NCBI GenBank assembly: GCA_041874755.1
Contig: CP102611.1
Location: forward strand, 1,302,001 to 1,366,000
Source: Chitinibacter sp. SCUT-21
GTDB taxonomy: Bacteria; Pseudomonadota; Gammaproteobacteria; Burkholderiales; Chitinibacteraceae
Direction of reading: 5' to 3'
Length of the DNA stretch: 64,000 nt
Notes under the pieces: generated by a model
Databases searched by the model: none
Seen by the model: only the letters and a program-made list of their open reading frames with translations
Told to the model about the DNA's origin: nothing
Made by a program: the position numbers and the translations under genes
Shown here: in pieces, positions 36,304 through 45,626 of the stretch
How the letters are laid out: each line of letters opens with the position of its first letter
How positions within the stretch are numbered: the first letter of the stretch is position 1

Positions 36304-36513
36304 TTATTCGGCTTCCGAGGTTTTTTGCCGCGCAAAATAAAATTGCCCATTTCGAATTGTTGCCTCAAGTAAACGCCGACCGTAGCCCAACATTAACCCC
36401 GCTTGCTGATCTTGTTCACCAATCGCCAAAACACGTTCAGCGCCCTCTGGCATTTGCACCACTAACTGCGTAAGTTCTAGCCAGTCTTCCAGTGAATTTG
36501 AATAGGTCATCAT
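36304..36513 (-). CDS. Small hypothetical protein (69 residues)
   Basis: A short gene that looks real: AGGAGG lies eight bases before the ATG (two ATGs in a row) and a strong terminator follows the stop. The protein is acidic at the N-terminus (LEDWLELTQLV) and ends in charged residues; it has no signal peptide or membrane helix and no Cys. 'ERVLAIGEQDQQAGLMLGY' may be a beta hairpin. No family was recognised. It stands alone between the adhesin operon and rnhA, on the same strand as both. Confidence 0.7.
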   Translation of the reverse strand: MMTYSNSLEDWLELTQLVVQMPEGAERVLAIGEQDQQAGLMLGYGRRLLEATIRNGQFYFARQKTSEAE

Positions 36514-36682
36514 GCTCTGTTCCTCCTTAACTGCGAGTTCAATGCAAATACCACCATCCAGTACATCAGCTCACTGCACCTGATTAATCTATCGGAAAAT
36601 AAACTCAGAGATTAAGCGCGCTGCGAAAACTCAAGCCAGTATATCGAGCGTTGGACGCGGCAAAAGTGAAGAATTCGTTAAT

Positions 36683-37114
36683 TTAACTCAGCACTGACTC
36701 CACACCTCGATTGGCCAATTGGTCGGCGCGCTCGTTACCTGGATTGCCCGCGTGCCCTTTCACCCAGCGCCATTGCACCGTGTGCCGCGCAACTTGTTCA
36801 TCGAGCGCACGCCATAAATCTTCGTTTTTAACTGGCTGTTTGGCCGCGGTTTTCCAGCCGTTTTTTTTCCAGCCATGAATCCATGTTTCGATGCCGTTTT
36901 TTACGTATTGCGAATCGGTGTGGATCGTCACTTCGCATTGGCGCGTTAAGGCTTGCAGCGCGGAAATTACCGCGAGCAGCTCCATCCGATTATTTGTGGT
37001 GTGCGCTTCGCCACCAAATAAGTCTTTTTCATGCGCACCGTAGCGCAAAAATGCGCCCCAGCCTCCCGGGCCTGGGTTGCCTTTACAAGCGCCATCGGTA
37101 TAAATTTCGACCAT
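36683..37114 (-). CDS. rnhA: Ribonuclease HI
   Basis: A 143-residue RNase HI that cuts RNA in RNA-DNA hybrids (Okazaki primers, R-loops). The start is typical: [18 protein letters not shown]. The catalytic acids are D7 in YTDGAC, the Glu in '[10 protein letters not shown]', the Asp in '[11 protein letters not shown]' and the Asp in 'NERADQLAN', with the His-containing loop 'KGHAGNPGN' before it. The basic handle region '[10 protein letters not shown]' is present. It starts 33 bases from a divergent small secreted-protein gene. Confidence 0.97.
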   Translation of the reverse strand: MVEIYTDGACKGNPGPGGWGAFLRYGAHEKDLFGGEAHTTNNRMELLAVISALQALTRQCEVTIHTDSQYVKNGIETWIHGWKKNGWKTAAKQPVKNEDLWRALDEQVARHTVQWRWVKGHAGNPGNERADQLANRGVESVLS

Positions 37115-37147
37115 GATTCAAACTCTCTTTTCAATTGGGGCAGCACA

Positions 37148-37432
37148 ATGCTAAAAACGATCACCGCTATTTTACTCGCAAGCAGTGCCAGCTACACCCT
37201 CGCCAGCCCATTTTGCCCATGGAAACTCCCCAGCGCTGATGCAAAATCAGACAAGTACATCAATTTAACCGTGGTGCAATTTATTCAGCTAAACGATGAA
37301 GAATTACAAATTAGCTATGGCGGTGGCAATTTGGGTAGTGGACATGATGTTCGCCTACCAACCAAAAATCGGGAAGAAGGCACAAAACTACTGAAAAGCA
37401 TGAGCGACACCGCCAAACAGTGCGACAAATAA
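37148..37432 (+). CDS. Small secreted hypothetical protein
   Basis: A 94-residue protein from the ATG at 37148 (GGGG about eight bases before). Signal peptide MLKTITAILLASSASYTLA, then a mature domain of about 75 residues with two Cys (SPFCPW near the start and KQCDK at the end) that could form one disulfide. No family was recognised. An ORF extending 39 codons upstream overlaps rnhA and lacks signal logic, so it was rejected. A hairpin with GTATATG/CATATAC arms (37440-37463) follows the stop. Confidence 0.65.
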   Translation: MLKTITAILLASSASYTLASPFCPWKLPSADAKSDKYINLTVVQFIQLNDEELQISYGGGNLGSGHDVRLPTKNREEGTKLLKSMSDTAKQCDK

Positions 37433-37485
37433 GGCAATGTATATGCCTGAAGGCCATATACAGAAATCATTACACCGCAATACCC

Positions 37486-37917
37486 TCAGACCCGTTTCAT
37501 ACCAATTAGGGTAAACCACAACCCGGCGTGAAAGACCAAGCCCAGATAATAAGCAAGCAGATAACGCGCAGGGTCTTTTAGCAGCCAAGGTGCATACAGA
37601 TAGCCCACGCACATTAGCAACGAAAACCAGCGCCAATGCGGAGATCTAATCCAAGCCCAGCGCTGAACGATCAGCCCGACACAAAGTGAAACAGAGAACA
37701 AACTTGCCGCAGATAGTGCTGGCAACAGCCAATAGCGCCCCAGCTCGTCTCCAGTGAAGGCATAAAAAGAAATCAGCCAAACTTGCCAACCAAAAAATTG
37801 GCTCTGGTTTTCTAAAATGCGCATTTCCAGAAAGGGCAGACACAAGGTCAGCACAAAACACAGCACCAGCGCGATACCGATTTTGCGCGCTTGCTCACTG
37901 CTTAGCATTATTTGCAT
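37486..37917 (-). CDS. Small four-helix membrane protein, unknown
   Basis: A 143-residue protein with about four hydrophobic helices (around residues 13-31, 65-84, 97-112, 120-138) and no enzyme motif. Some resemblance to small DUF-type inner-membrane proteins, but no family could be named. It overlaps the end of the methyltransferase gene: the ATG at 37917 has AAGGA close upstream; an ATG at 37908 forms TAATG with the methyltransferase stop and is the alternative start. Probably co-transcribed with the methyltransferase. Confidence 0.65.
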   Translation of the reverse strand: MQIMLSSEQARKIGIALVLCFVLTLCLPFLEMRILENQSQFFGWQVWLISFYAFTGDELGRYWLLPALSAASLFSVSLCVGLIVQRWAWIRSPHWRWFSLLMCVGYLYAPWLLKDPARYLLAYYLGLVFHAGLWFTLIGMKRV

Positions 37918-38642
37918 CTATCCTTTTTGGCCTGCAATTGCATTTTTTCCGCCACGGCTGCAGCACTGCGCTTGGGTACGACGATTTGACTCCAATCGGG
38001 CTCAATCACATTCATGCCGCGTACACGCTTAACAACATCTAGACAGTAAATCCCGCCACCAGCCGGCCACAACTTATCGCCGGCTTGCTCCAAGAATCGA
38101 CTTTTATCCAACCAGCCTTTACGCTGCAGCGGCGGGCGGTAGCATAAAAATTCGCCGCGAACCAATTGCAAATCCAGTAAGGACAGCCAGTCTTTCAGTC
38201 GGTGCAGCGCCAAAAACTGACCCTGCCAAGCCACTTCGTTAGCGCGCAAACGGCGCAAGCCCCATAAACTCCACGGATTAAACCCAGTGATTAGCACTCG
38301 GCCTTCGGGGCGCATCACGCGCTCAGCTTCACGCAGTACAGAGTGAGGGTCGCTGGAAAAATCGAGGGTATGCGGCATCACAAGCAAATCGAGGCTTTGC
38401 TCAGCAAAGGGCAGAGATTCTGCAGAGCAGCGAATTTGAGTGCCTGCAGTTTCCCCTACGATGCGGCGCCATGGCATGCGATTGGCGCGCAAGCAATCGA
38501 ACTGCGGCAATTCAAGCTGCATGGCTTTGTAGCCAAAAATATCGACCGTGGTACGGTCAAACCATGCTGCTTCGCTATCGCGCAGATATTGCCCTAGCGG
38601 AGTCGCGAGCCAAGCGGCAAAATGATCAATAGCTGCAGTCAT
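37908..38642 (-). CDS. Class I SAM-dependent methyltransferase, Methyltransf_11 type
   Basis: A 244-residue protein with the C-terminal half of a class I methyltransferase fold readable: 'LLVMPHTLDFSSDPHSVLREAERVMRPEGRVLITGFNP'-type strands 4-5 (post-motif I), while the glycine motif I is weak or degenerate ('RIVGETAGTQIRC'). This family sits between rnhA and gloB in many betaproteobacteria, as here, but its substrate is not known. It is divergent from gloB with 23 bases between the starts, so promoters overlap. Confidence 0.8.
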   Translation of the reverse strand: MTAAIDHFAAWLATPLGQYLRDSEAAWFDRTTVDIFGYKAMQLELPQFDCLRANRMPWRRIVGETAGTQIRCSAESLPFAEQSLDLLVMPHTLDFSSDPHSVLREAERVMRPEGRVLITGFNPWSLWGLRRLRANEVAWQGQFLALHRLKDWLSLLDLQLVRGEFLCYRPPLQRKGWLDKSRFLEQAGDKLWPAGGGIYCLDVVKRVRGMNVIEPDWSQIVVPKRSAAAVAEKMQLQAKKDRCK

Positions 38643-38665
38643 ACAACGTCCAAGGAAGTAAGCCC

Positions 38666-39415
38666 ATGCTCAATATCAGCGCCATTCCAATCTTTGAAGA
38701 TAATTATATCTGGGCGCTAGAGCAAAATGGCAAGGTGATTGCGGTCGATCCGGGTGAGGCGGCACCGTTGCAAAGTTGGCTAACACAACAGCAATTTGAA
38801 TTGGCGGCCATCCTGATTACCCATCATCATGCCGATCATATAGGCGGTTTAGCCAGTTTAGCGCATCCGGACCTACCGATTTATGGGCCTGCGCACATTG
38901 ATTACATTAATAGACCACTACACGGCGGGGAAAGTTTAGCGCTACTCGGAGAACAGTTTCAGGTGATCGCTACGCCTGGGCACACGTTAAATCATCTTTG
39001 TTACTTTGGAGCAGGTTTGCTCTTGGCGGGAGACACGCTTTTTTCGGCGGGCTGCGGCCGATTATTTGAAGGTACGCCAGCTCAAATGTATGCCAGCTTA
39101 ACTAGCTTGGCACAGCTACCGCACGATACTTTGCTGTGCTGCACGCATGAATACACGCAAAGCAATCTTCGCTTTGCGCTCGCCGTAGAGCCGAACAACC
39201 TCGCCTTGCAACAACGAGCCAAACAAGTCGCTGAGCTGCGAAGCTTAGGTCAACCTAGCCTGCCTTCGACAATCGCGATCGAATTGGCGAGCAATCCATT
39301 CTTACGTTCCGAGCAGATGGCGGTTCAACAACGGGTACGTGAACAAATTCCAGAGGCGAATACACCAGAACAAGTTTTTGCTGCTTTGCGAAAATGGAAA
39401 GATAACTTTCGCTAA
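38666..39415 (+). CDS. gloB: Hydroxyacylglutathione hydrolase (glyoxalase II)
   Basis: A 249-residue metallo-beta-lactamase-fold hydrolase that splits S-lactoylglutathione to lactate and glutathione in methylglyoxal detoxification. The metal motif is 'THHHADHIGGL' (THxHxDH), then 'TPGHTLNHLCYF', 'AGDTLFSAGCGRLFEGT' and 'CTHEYTQSNLRFA', all typical for GloB including the substrate-binding C-terminal helices. Length and start are standard. Cytoplasmic. Confidence 0.96.
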   Translation: MLNISAIPIFEDNYIWALEQNGKVIAVDPGEAAPLQSWLTQQQFELAAILITHHHADHIGGLASLAHPDLPIYGPAHIDYINRPLHGGESLALLGEQFQVIATPGHTLNHLCYFGAGLLLAGDTLFSAGCGRLFEGTPAQMYASLTSLAQLPHDTLLCCTHEYTQSNLRFALAVEPNNLALQQRAKQVAELRSLGQPSLPSTIAIELASNPFLRSEQMAVQQRVREQIPEANTPEQVFAALRKWKDNFR

Positions 39416-39514
39416 ACCACTATCCAAACTGAATAAAATCGCCCCATTCATCGGTTAAAAGTCGCAAAAGCAGCAATTGCACTCTGATCATACTCTTTTA
39501 TCAGTAGTGGCTGA

Positions 39515-39544
39515 TTGACAGTCGCGGAAAGCGGCCTTTACTAT
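39515..39544 (+). promoter_or_regulatory. Promoter of mltD
   Basis: A perfect TTGACA at 39515-39520 and TACTAT at 39539-39544 are 18 bases apart, about 34 bases before the mltD ATG. No other promoter-like pair was seen in the 162-base gap after gloB. Confidence 0.65.
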
Positions 39545-39577
39545 CGTGCAATTCAGTATTTTTCAGGAAACGGGCCA

Positions 39578-41125
39578 ATGAATCTTCGCCTGTGCGCCGC
39601 ACTTCTTTCCGCCCTATTTGCTTTGCCGGCTTTCGCACTCGAAGCGGGCAAACTCGATTACCAGCTCAATAGCATCAACCCACCGCTGTCAGCGAACACC
39701 CAAGCCGCAATTAGCCAATTATTTAGTGACGCCGACCCGCTGGCCGAACGCGATTTATGGGTACGGGTGCGCAATGGTTTTGCCATTCCCGATATTGATA
39801 GCCCGCTAGTGACTAAATGGGAAAACTATTACGCTAGCCGCCCCGAATATTTAAATCGAATTATCGATCGCAGTAATCGCTATCTATTCCATGTGGTTGA
39901 AGAAGTCGAAAAACGCGGCATGCCGATGGAATTTGCACTACTGCCGATGATTGAATCAGCATACAACCCCAAAGCCGAGTCGCACGCTAAAGCGGCGGGT
40001 ATGTGGCAGTTTATCCCTGATACCGGCAAACGTTATGGCTTGGAGCGCACCTGGTGGTACGACGGGCGCCGTGACGTGGTTGCCGCCACCGACGCTGCGC
40101 TGACCTATCTGCAAGACATTCACGGCATGTTTGACGATTGGCAACTGGCATTAGCCTCATACAATTGGGGCGAAAACGCCGTTAAACGCGCACGTGATCG
40201 CAATCTGGATGCAGGCCTACCCGCCAATTACGTTGATCTGCGTATGCCGGATGAAACGCGTAATTACGTGCCTAAATTATTAGCAATTCGCAATATCATC
40301 GCCGATCCTGCGGCGTATGGCGTCAAACTGCGCGACATCCCCAATAAACCGTACTTTACGACACTGCAGCCGGGCAAACATATGGATGTCTCGGTCGCGG
40401 CTAAATTGGCAGAAATCAGCGTCGACGAATTATTACGCCTGAACCCTGGCTTTATCCGCCCAGTGATCGCACATAAAGACGATAGAAAACTGGTGTTACC
40501 GATCGAGAAAAAAGCCGTTTTCGAGCGCAATTTGGCCAATTACGACAAACCGCTACTCAATTGGCAACCGTACGTAACACAACAAGGCGAGAGCTTTGAC
40601 CAATTAGCCGATAACTTTGGCATTGAATTGGCAGAGCTGCGCGATATCAACGATTTGGGCAGCGCTAGCAAATCAGCGCGCGGCCAAACGATCTTGGTAC
40701 CAAAAGTGGCGGGGCTGGATATTTCCGAACGCCAAACGCTCGCCGCGCTACATAAAAATCGCGAATCTGAAGCGATTGATACCGGCGAAAAAGACGCGCC
40801 TAAACCTGTGCTGATTGCCGCCAAAACCAGCAGCAAAGTGGGTCGTGAACATAAAGTGGCCAAAGGCGATACGCTATTTAATATCGCCAAACGCTATAAC
40901 CTGAGCGTAGCCGAACTCAAAGCGATGAACGATTTGAAAGGCACAACGGTCGCTTTAGGCGACACGCTGCGTGTGGGTAACGCGAGCGAGACGCCAAAAT
41001 CCTACGTCGTGAAGCGTGGCGATACGCTGGCCTCGATTGCGAAAAAGCTCAATGTTGACCTCGGCGATTTAAAGAAAATGAATCGCAAACCTATTACACC
41101 GGGAATGACCTTGGTAATGAAATAA
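39578..41125 (+). CDS. mltD: Membrane-bound lytic transglycosylase D with three LysM domains
   Basis: 515 residues from the ATG at 39578. The transglycosylase SLT domain has catalytic Glu in 'LLPMIESAYNPKAES', then 'GMWQFIPDTGKRYGL' and 'ALASYNWGENAV'. Three LysM modules follow: 'YVTQQGESFDQLADNFGI', 'HKVAKGDTLFNIAKRYNL' and 'YVVKRGDTLASIAKKLNV', which bind peptidoglycan. The enzyme cleaves glycan strands to 1,6-anhydro-muropeptides in the periplasm. The signal peptide (ending PAFALEA) has no lipobox Cys, unlike E. coli MltD, so it may be soluble or held by LysM only. An earlier start would overlap the promoter. Confidence 0.93.
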   Translation: MNLRLCAALLSALFALPAFALEAGKLDYQLNSINPPLSANTQAAISQLFSDADPLAERDLWVRVRNGFAIPDIDSPLVTKWENYYASRPEYLNRIIDRSNRYLFHVVEEVEKRGMPMEFALLPMIESAYNPKAESHAKAAGMWQFIPDTGKRYGLERTWWYDGRRDVVAATDAALTYLQDIHGMFDDWQLALASYNWGENAVKRARDRNLDAGLPANYVDLRMPDETRNYVPKLLAIRNIIADPAAYGVKLRDIPNKPYFTTLQPGKHMDVSVAAKLAEISVDELLRLNPGFIRPVIAHKDDRKLVLPIEKKAVFERNLANYDKPLLNWQPYVTQQGESFDQLADNFGIELAELRDINDLGSASKSARGQTILVPKVAGLDISERQTLAALHKNRESEAIDTGEKDAPKPVLIAAKTSSKVGREHKVAKGDTLFNIAKRYNLSVAELKAMNDLKGTTVALGDTLRVGNASETPKSYVVKRGDTLASIAKKLNVDLGDLKKMNRKPITPGMTLVMK

Positions 41126-41134
41126 ACCCCTTCA

Positions 41135-41163
41135 GGCCGCGACACTCTCCACAGTGCGCGGCC
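41135..41163 (+). terminator. Terminator after mltD
   Basis: GGCCGCG-A-CACT pairs with AGTG-CGCGGCC (one bulge) around CTCCAC, followed by TTTGGGTATTTT. Very stable GC stem; the T-run is short. Confidence 0.7.
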
Positions 41164-41242
41164 TTTGGGTATTTTGCTGTAAATCACATCGGCATTAGGC
41201 TATAAGGCAATACACGGCAGCGTATTGCAAAAGAGGCGTTCA

Positions 41243-43990
41243 ATGGTCAGCTGGGTTTTGGCAATTTTAGGTGTCATTTATGGTTTGCTATCGCATGAAG
41301 TAGAAACGGGGCTGATCCTCGCCATTGTCGGCTACCTAATAGGCCGTTGGTTTGAAAAACGCAGCGCAACAGCACCCGCCGCCCCGGTACGCAGTTTGTC
41401 TGCCGAGATGCAAGAACTCAAACAGCGTGTCAGCCAATTAGAAGCTGAGCTTGCTCAACTAAAAGCAATCAAACACAGCACCAGCGTAGAAAACCCCGCT
41501 GAGCAAACTACAAACGACGACGTTTTGGTGGCGAGCGCGATAATGCCAGCTCAAACCCACTTGTCGATGGATGAGCCCGTCAAAACTCAGGCAGCCAACG
41601 AACTTGAAACCACGCTCGCAACGCTAGCGCCCCGACCCACACCAGCTCGCCCAACACCCAAACCCGCCACACCGAACTTGATCGAGCAGGGTATTAACGC
41701 CGCTAAAGAATGGCTGCTCGGCGGCAATACCGTCGTGCGTTTAGGGATGATTATTCTGTTTTTCGGCGTCAGCTTTTTGCTCAAGTTTGCTGCCGATAAT
41801 CAGCTGCTGCCGATTGAGCTACGCCTCGCTGGATTATCACTCGGTGCGGCGGTGATTTTTGTCATCGGCTGGCATTTGCGTGAAACGCGGCGTAGTTACG
41901 CGCTGATTATGCAGGGCGGCGCGCTGGGGCTGTTGTATTTCACGATTTACGGCGCGCTCAAACTCTATCACCTACTACCCGCCTCGCTCGCCTTCCCGCT
42001 GCTGGTATTGCTCGGCGTTGCCGCTGCGCTGTTATCCATCCGGCAAGATGCCAGTGCACTGGCGGTGATGGGGATTTTGGGTGGATTTCTAGCCCCGATT
42101 TTAACCAGCGATGGCAGCGGCAATTATGTGCTGCTGTTTAGCTATTTTGCGGTACTCAATGCCGGTATCTTTGCGATTGCGTGGTTTAAGGCTTGGCGAC
42201 TGCTTAATTTACTGGGCTTTGTTTTTACCTATGTGATTGCCACGGCATGGGGCCTGTTTGACTATCGCAGCGAGATGCGCGCCAGCGTTCAGCCTTTTGT
42301 CGTGATTTATTGGCTGTTTTTTGCTGGTATTAGCACGCTGTACGCGATTCATCGCAGCCACAACCTGCGCAGCATCGTTGATGACACGTTGGTATTTGGC
42401 ACACCAATCGTCACACTGGCGATCCAAGCTCAACTAATGCACGGCACAGAATATGGTTTGAGTGTCAGCGCGCTGATTGGCGCAGGCTATTATTTGGCCA
42501 TCGCGACATGGCTGCACGGCAAACGTGATCAACAATTGCAGTTATTTTTTGAGAGCCAATTGGCCATCGGCGTTTTGCTCGCCACCTTGGCGATTCCCTT
42601 TGCGTTTGATGGCAATATCACCGCCGCGATGTGGGCGGTAGAAGGCGCTTGCGTGGTTTGGGTGAGTTTGCGGCAGCAAAAAAAGCTGGCGCTCGGCTTT
42701 GGCTTAATTTTGCAATTTGCCGCTGGGTTGGCTGTCATTAGCGCTAGCGATTACTACACCAGCACCGCCATTTTGAACGGCGTTTATCTGGCGGATCTAC
42801 TGCTCGCGCTCTCTGGGCTATTTTGCGCTTGGCAATTGCACGAGAGCCAAAGCGATTGGGCTTTAAAACAGGCACTCATCCAAGCCGGTTGGCTATTGGG
42901 CGCGTGGGGTTTGCTATGGTGGGGCTACGCCAATTGGAGCGAGGCGCAGCGCTTTTTGGAGCGCGATGCCGGTTTCAATCTGGCGCTATTGCTGGCTGTC
43001 GCCACCGCAGCGCTGTTTCAGCAATTGTTTTTGCGTGGCATCTGGCGCAATGCGCGCTTTGTCGCCATCGCACTAGCGCCAATTTTGCTCTACGCGGCGA
43101 TCGAGCTTTTCCCGCTTTACCCGCATTTCTTAAGCCTATGGGCTTGGCCTATCGTACTACTAGGTTTGTTTGCCCTACTCTATCAACAAGACCAATCCGA
43201 GCAAGGTTGCGAGACGTGGCAACACGTGAGTGCCGCATGGCTAACATGGGGTATCTTTGTCAACGAAACGTATTACATGGCCTACCAGAATATACATAAT
43301 GATGTATTCTCATTATCGCTGTTTGCCATCGTAGCCTGCGTCGCCATTGTTGCTGTCCGCCAACTCGCTTGGCCGATCAAGCCGCATTGGCGAGCGTATT
43401 GGGTTTATGGCACAGCTCCGGTAAGCGCATTATTATTTGCCTGGAGTTTTTATAGTGCGCTCTCAGGCGGGCATTCAGCCTTGCCGATTCTGAATGCACT
43501 CGACTCGGCACAAATCGCCGTGTTTGCTGCGCTGATTTACTGGGCGAGGCTGGCGCTGTTCGCACTAAAAATACCGCGCATTCAACCCGCGCTTTTTGCC
43601 AGCTTGGGCGCCGCTATTTTTGTCTGGCTCAACGCGATGTTGCTCCGCACACTGCATCACTGGCAGGGCGTGCAATACAACTTTGACGCGTTACGTGCCT
43701 CAACCCAAGTGCAGATGAGTTTATCGATTTTCTGGGCTTTGATTGCGCTGGCGCTGATGTTTGCCGCGACACGATACTTTGGCCGCGTGCTGTGGCTAGC
43801 CGGCGCCAGCTTGCTGGGCATCGTCGTCATTAAATTATTTGCCCTCGATCTTTCACACATCAGCGGTATTGAGCGCATTATTTCATTTATCGGCGTTGGG
43901 CTATTGCTGCTAATGATCGGCTACCTTGCGCCAATCCCACCACAACAAGATGAATCCATATTAGAAAAACTTAACAACAGAAATAAATAA
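41243..43990 (+). CDS. DUF2339 polytopic membrane protein
   Basis: 915 residues. The start is an ATG at 41243 with AGAGG upstream; a TTG at 41225 is less likely. The N-terminus has two short hydrophobic stretches, then a coiled-coil ('EMQELKQRVSQLEAELAQLK', residues ~50-80) and a Pro/Thr/Ala-rich cytoplasmic linker to residue ~145; the rest is over twenty hydrophobic helices in the pattern of DUF2339 proteins ('GNTVVRLGMIILFFGVSFLL' opens the domain). Function unknown; such proteins are usually linked with envelope processes. Single gene with no operon partner. Confidence 0.85.
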   Translation: MVSWVLAILGVIYGLLSHEVETGLILAIVGYLIGRWFEKRSATAPAAPVRSLSAEMQELKQRVSQLEAELAQLKAIKHSTSVENPAEQTTNDDVLVASAIMPAQTHLSMDEPVKTQAANELETTLATLAPRPTPARPTPKPATPNLIEQGINAAKEWLLGGNTVVRLGMIILFFGVSFLLKFAADNQLLPIELRLAGLSLGAAVIFVIGWHLRETRRSYALIMQGGALGLLYFTIYGALKLYHLLPASLAFPLLVLLGVAAALLSIRQDASALAVMGILGGFLAPILTSDGSGNYVLLFSYFAVLNAGIFAIAWFKAWRLLNLLGFVFTYVIATAWGLFDYRSEMRASVQPFVVIYWLFFAGISTLYAIHRSHNLRSIVDDTLVFGTPIVTLAIQAQLMHGTEYGLSVSALIGAGYYLAIATWLHGKRDQQLQLFFESQLAIGVLLATLAIPFAFDGNITAAMWAVEGACVVWVSLRQQKKLALGFGLILQFAAGLAVISASDYYTSTAILNGVYLADLLLALSGLFCAWQLHESQSDWALKQALIQAGWLLGAWGLLWWGYANWSEAQRFLERDAGFNLALLLAVATAALFQQLFLRGIWRNARFVAIALAPILLYAAIELFPLYPHFLSLWAWPIVLLGLFALLYQQDQSEQGCETWQHVSAAWLTWGIFVNETYYMAYQNIHNDVFSLSLFAIVACVAIVAVRQLAWPIKPHWRAYWVYGTAPVSALLFAWSFYSALSGGHSALPILNALDSAQIAVFAALIYWARLALFALKIPRIQPALFASLGAAIFVWLNAMLLRTLHHWQGVQYNFDALRASTQVQMSLSIFWALIALALMFAATRYFGRVLWLAGASLLGIVVIKLFALDLSHISGIERIISFIGVGLLLLMIGYLAPIPPQQDESILEKLNNRNK

Positions 43991-44032
43991 GAAATATATA
44001 AGAAAGCTAGATTGAAGTTAAAACAAAGCTAG

Positions 44033-44067
44033 CCTAAAATCTCTACCCAATAAAAAATGATTTTAGG
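44033..44067 (+). promoter_or_regulatory. 5' leader hairpin overlapping the ribosome site of the S41 protease gene
   Basis: CCTAAAATC (44033-44041) and GATTTTAGG (44059-44067) are exact complements; the second arm runs into AGGGTGG just before the ATG at 44076. A direct repeat AAAGCTAG lies at 44003 and 44025, and TATATA at 43995 may be a -10. Confidence 0.45.
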
Positions 44068-44075
44068 GTGGAAAA

Positions 44076-45626
44076 ATGGGTCGCGTAACAATCAAAAAAA
44101 CCGTCACTACGGGCATTAGCCTCTTGGCGAGTGCACTCTTGATTGCATGTGGTGGCGGCGGCGGGATGGAAAACTCTCGTTTATTACAGCCAGACCCAAT
44201 GAACCCCAATGGGGGCGGATCATCATCCGATGGTGGCTCAGCCCCAACTGCAGCGGTTTGCGCCACAAATAACCCTTACAAAGCGGATGCAGGCAGCACC
44301 ACCGTAGGCACACTAAAGAATGAAAAAGCTTGGGTTAAAGACTATGTTAACTCGGCCTATTTGTGGTACCAAGATACGCCGCAGTTCGACAGCAATGCAG
44401 CTCAATTTAGCGATGAAAGTGCCGTTTATACTTCGCTCAATAATTACTTTGAAGCGCTCAAAACCCCATTAAAAACGGCGAGTGGTGCCAAAAAAGATAA
44501 ATTTAGTTTTATTTATCCAACCAAGAAATGGGAAGAATTATTCTCATCAGGCACAACATTCAATTACGGTATTGAATGGAAATACAGCAGTAAAACTGCA
44601 CCATGGTCCATGCAAGTAGCCTATGTAACACCAAACTCACCTGCAGCTAACGCCGGTGTTTTGCGTGGTGACACTCTGATATCAATTGATGGACTAGCTG
44701 CAAATGGGACTGCAAATGAAACGGCATTCAATGCCGCGATGTATCCAAGTTCTAGCGCGAAACACGCCTTCGTATTTGCTCGCAGCGGAGCCAATGACAT
44801 AAGCGTAGATATCACGCCCGGCAGCGTGACGGCGCAACCTGTGTTACTCAGTAAATCAATCGAATATGAACCAGGTAAAAAAGCAGGCTACATCGTCTTT
44901 AACGAACACATTGCAACGGCGGAAAATCAATTAGTTTCTGCCGTTAAATCGCTCAAAACCGACAATGTCGATACTCTGATCTTGGATTTGCGCTACAACG
45001 GCGGCGGTTATTTATATATTGCCAGCCAGCTGGCTTACATGATTGCGGGTGATGCGGCCGCCAACGGTAAAGTGTTTGAACAATTGCAGTACAACGACAA
45101 ACGCGCCGCAGACACCGCCAAAGGCAAGTCGCTATTCGAAACAACCACTTGCGACTTAAAAGGGCAAAGTTGCGCCAAAGTTGAGCCACTACCCAGCTTA
45201 AATTTAAAACAAGTCTTTGTGATTGCCAGCGGCGACACTTGTTCAGCCAGTGAAGCTATTATCAATGGCTTGCGCGGAATCGATGTTGATGTGCAAATCA
45301 TCGGTAACACGACCTGCGGTAAACCATACGGCTTTGTTGGTAAATCGAACTGCGGCATTTCTTACTTCCCAATGGAATTCCAAGGTGTGAATGCCAAAGG
45401 TTTTGGCGATTATGCCGATGGTTTTAGCGCGCAATGCAGCGCGACTGACGATTTGAGCAAACCATTGGGTGACACTAGCGAAGGCATGCTCGCTGCGGCG
45501 CTTTACAAAAAAACCAATGGTTCTTGCAAAACCGCAGCGGCACACGCCTTAACGCTTGGCAATTCTGATGAAGCCCATCTGCGCCGCCCTGTTGTACTGG
45601 AAAACAAATTTTGGATCGCACGTTAA
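44076..45626 (+). CDS. S41-family (C-terminal processing) serine protease, lipoprotein
   Basis: 516 residues. Signal peptide ends LLIAC, a lipobox, followed by a Gly/Ser/Pro-rich spacer (to ~residue 65). A PDZ-like part lies around residues 170-245 ('VTPNSPAANAGVLRGDTLIS'). The S41 protease core has 'DTLILDLRYNGGGY', the nucleophile Ser in 'ASGDTCSASEAIINGLRG', and Lys in 'GNTTCGKPYGF'. Several Cys in the mature part may form disulfides, as expected for an exported protein. Members cut unfolded or C-terminal-tagged envelope proteins; the target here is unknown. The next lipoprotein gene overlaps its end by 16 bases. Confidence 0.87.
   Translation: MGRVTIKKTVTTGISLLASALLIACGGGGGMENSRLLQPDPMNPNGGGSSSDGGSAPTAAVCATNNPYKADAGSTTVGTLKNEKAWVKDYVNSAYLWYQDTPQFDSNAAQFSDESAVYTSLNNYFEALKTPLKTASGAKKDKFSFIYPTKKWEELFSSGTTFNYGIEWKYSSKTAPWSMQVAYVTPNSPAANAGVLRGDTLISIDGLAANGTANETAFNAAMYPSSSAKHAFVFARSGANDISVDITPGSVTAQPVLLSKSIEYEPGKKAGYIVFNEHIATAENQLVSAVKSLKTDNVDTLILDLRYNGGGYLYIASQLAYMIAGDAAANGKVFEQLQYNDKRAADTAKGKSLFETTTCDLKGQSCAKVEPLPSLNLKQVFVIASGDTCSASEAIINGLRGIDVDVQIIGNTTCGKPYGFVGKSNCGISYFPMEFQGVNAKGFGDYADGFSAQCSATDDLSKPLGDTSEGMLAAALYKKTNGSCKTAAAHALTLGNSDEAHLRRPVVLENKFWIAR

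Noticed and set aside
36177..36368. 63-codon minus-strand frame overlapping the 69-residue gene
   Set aside because: It runs through the terminator hairpin and overlaps the better supported gene in another frame.
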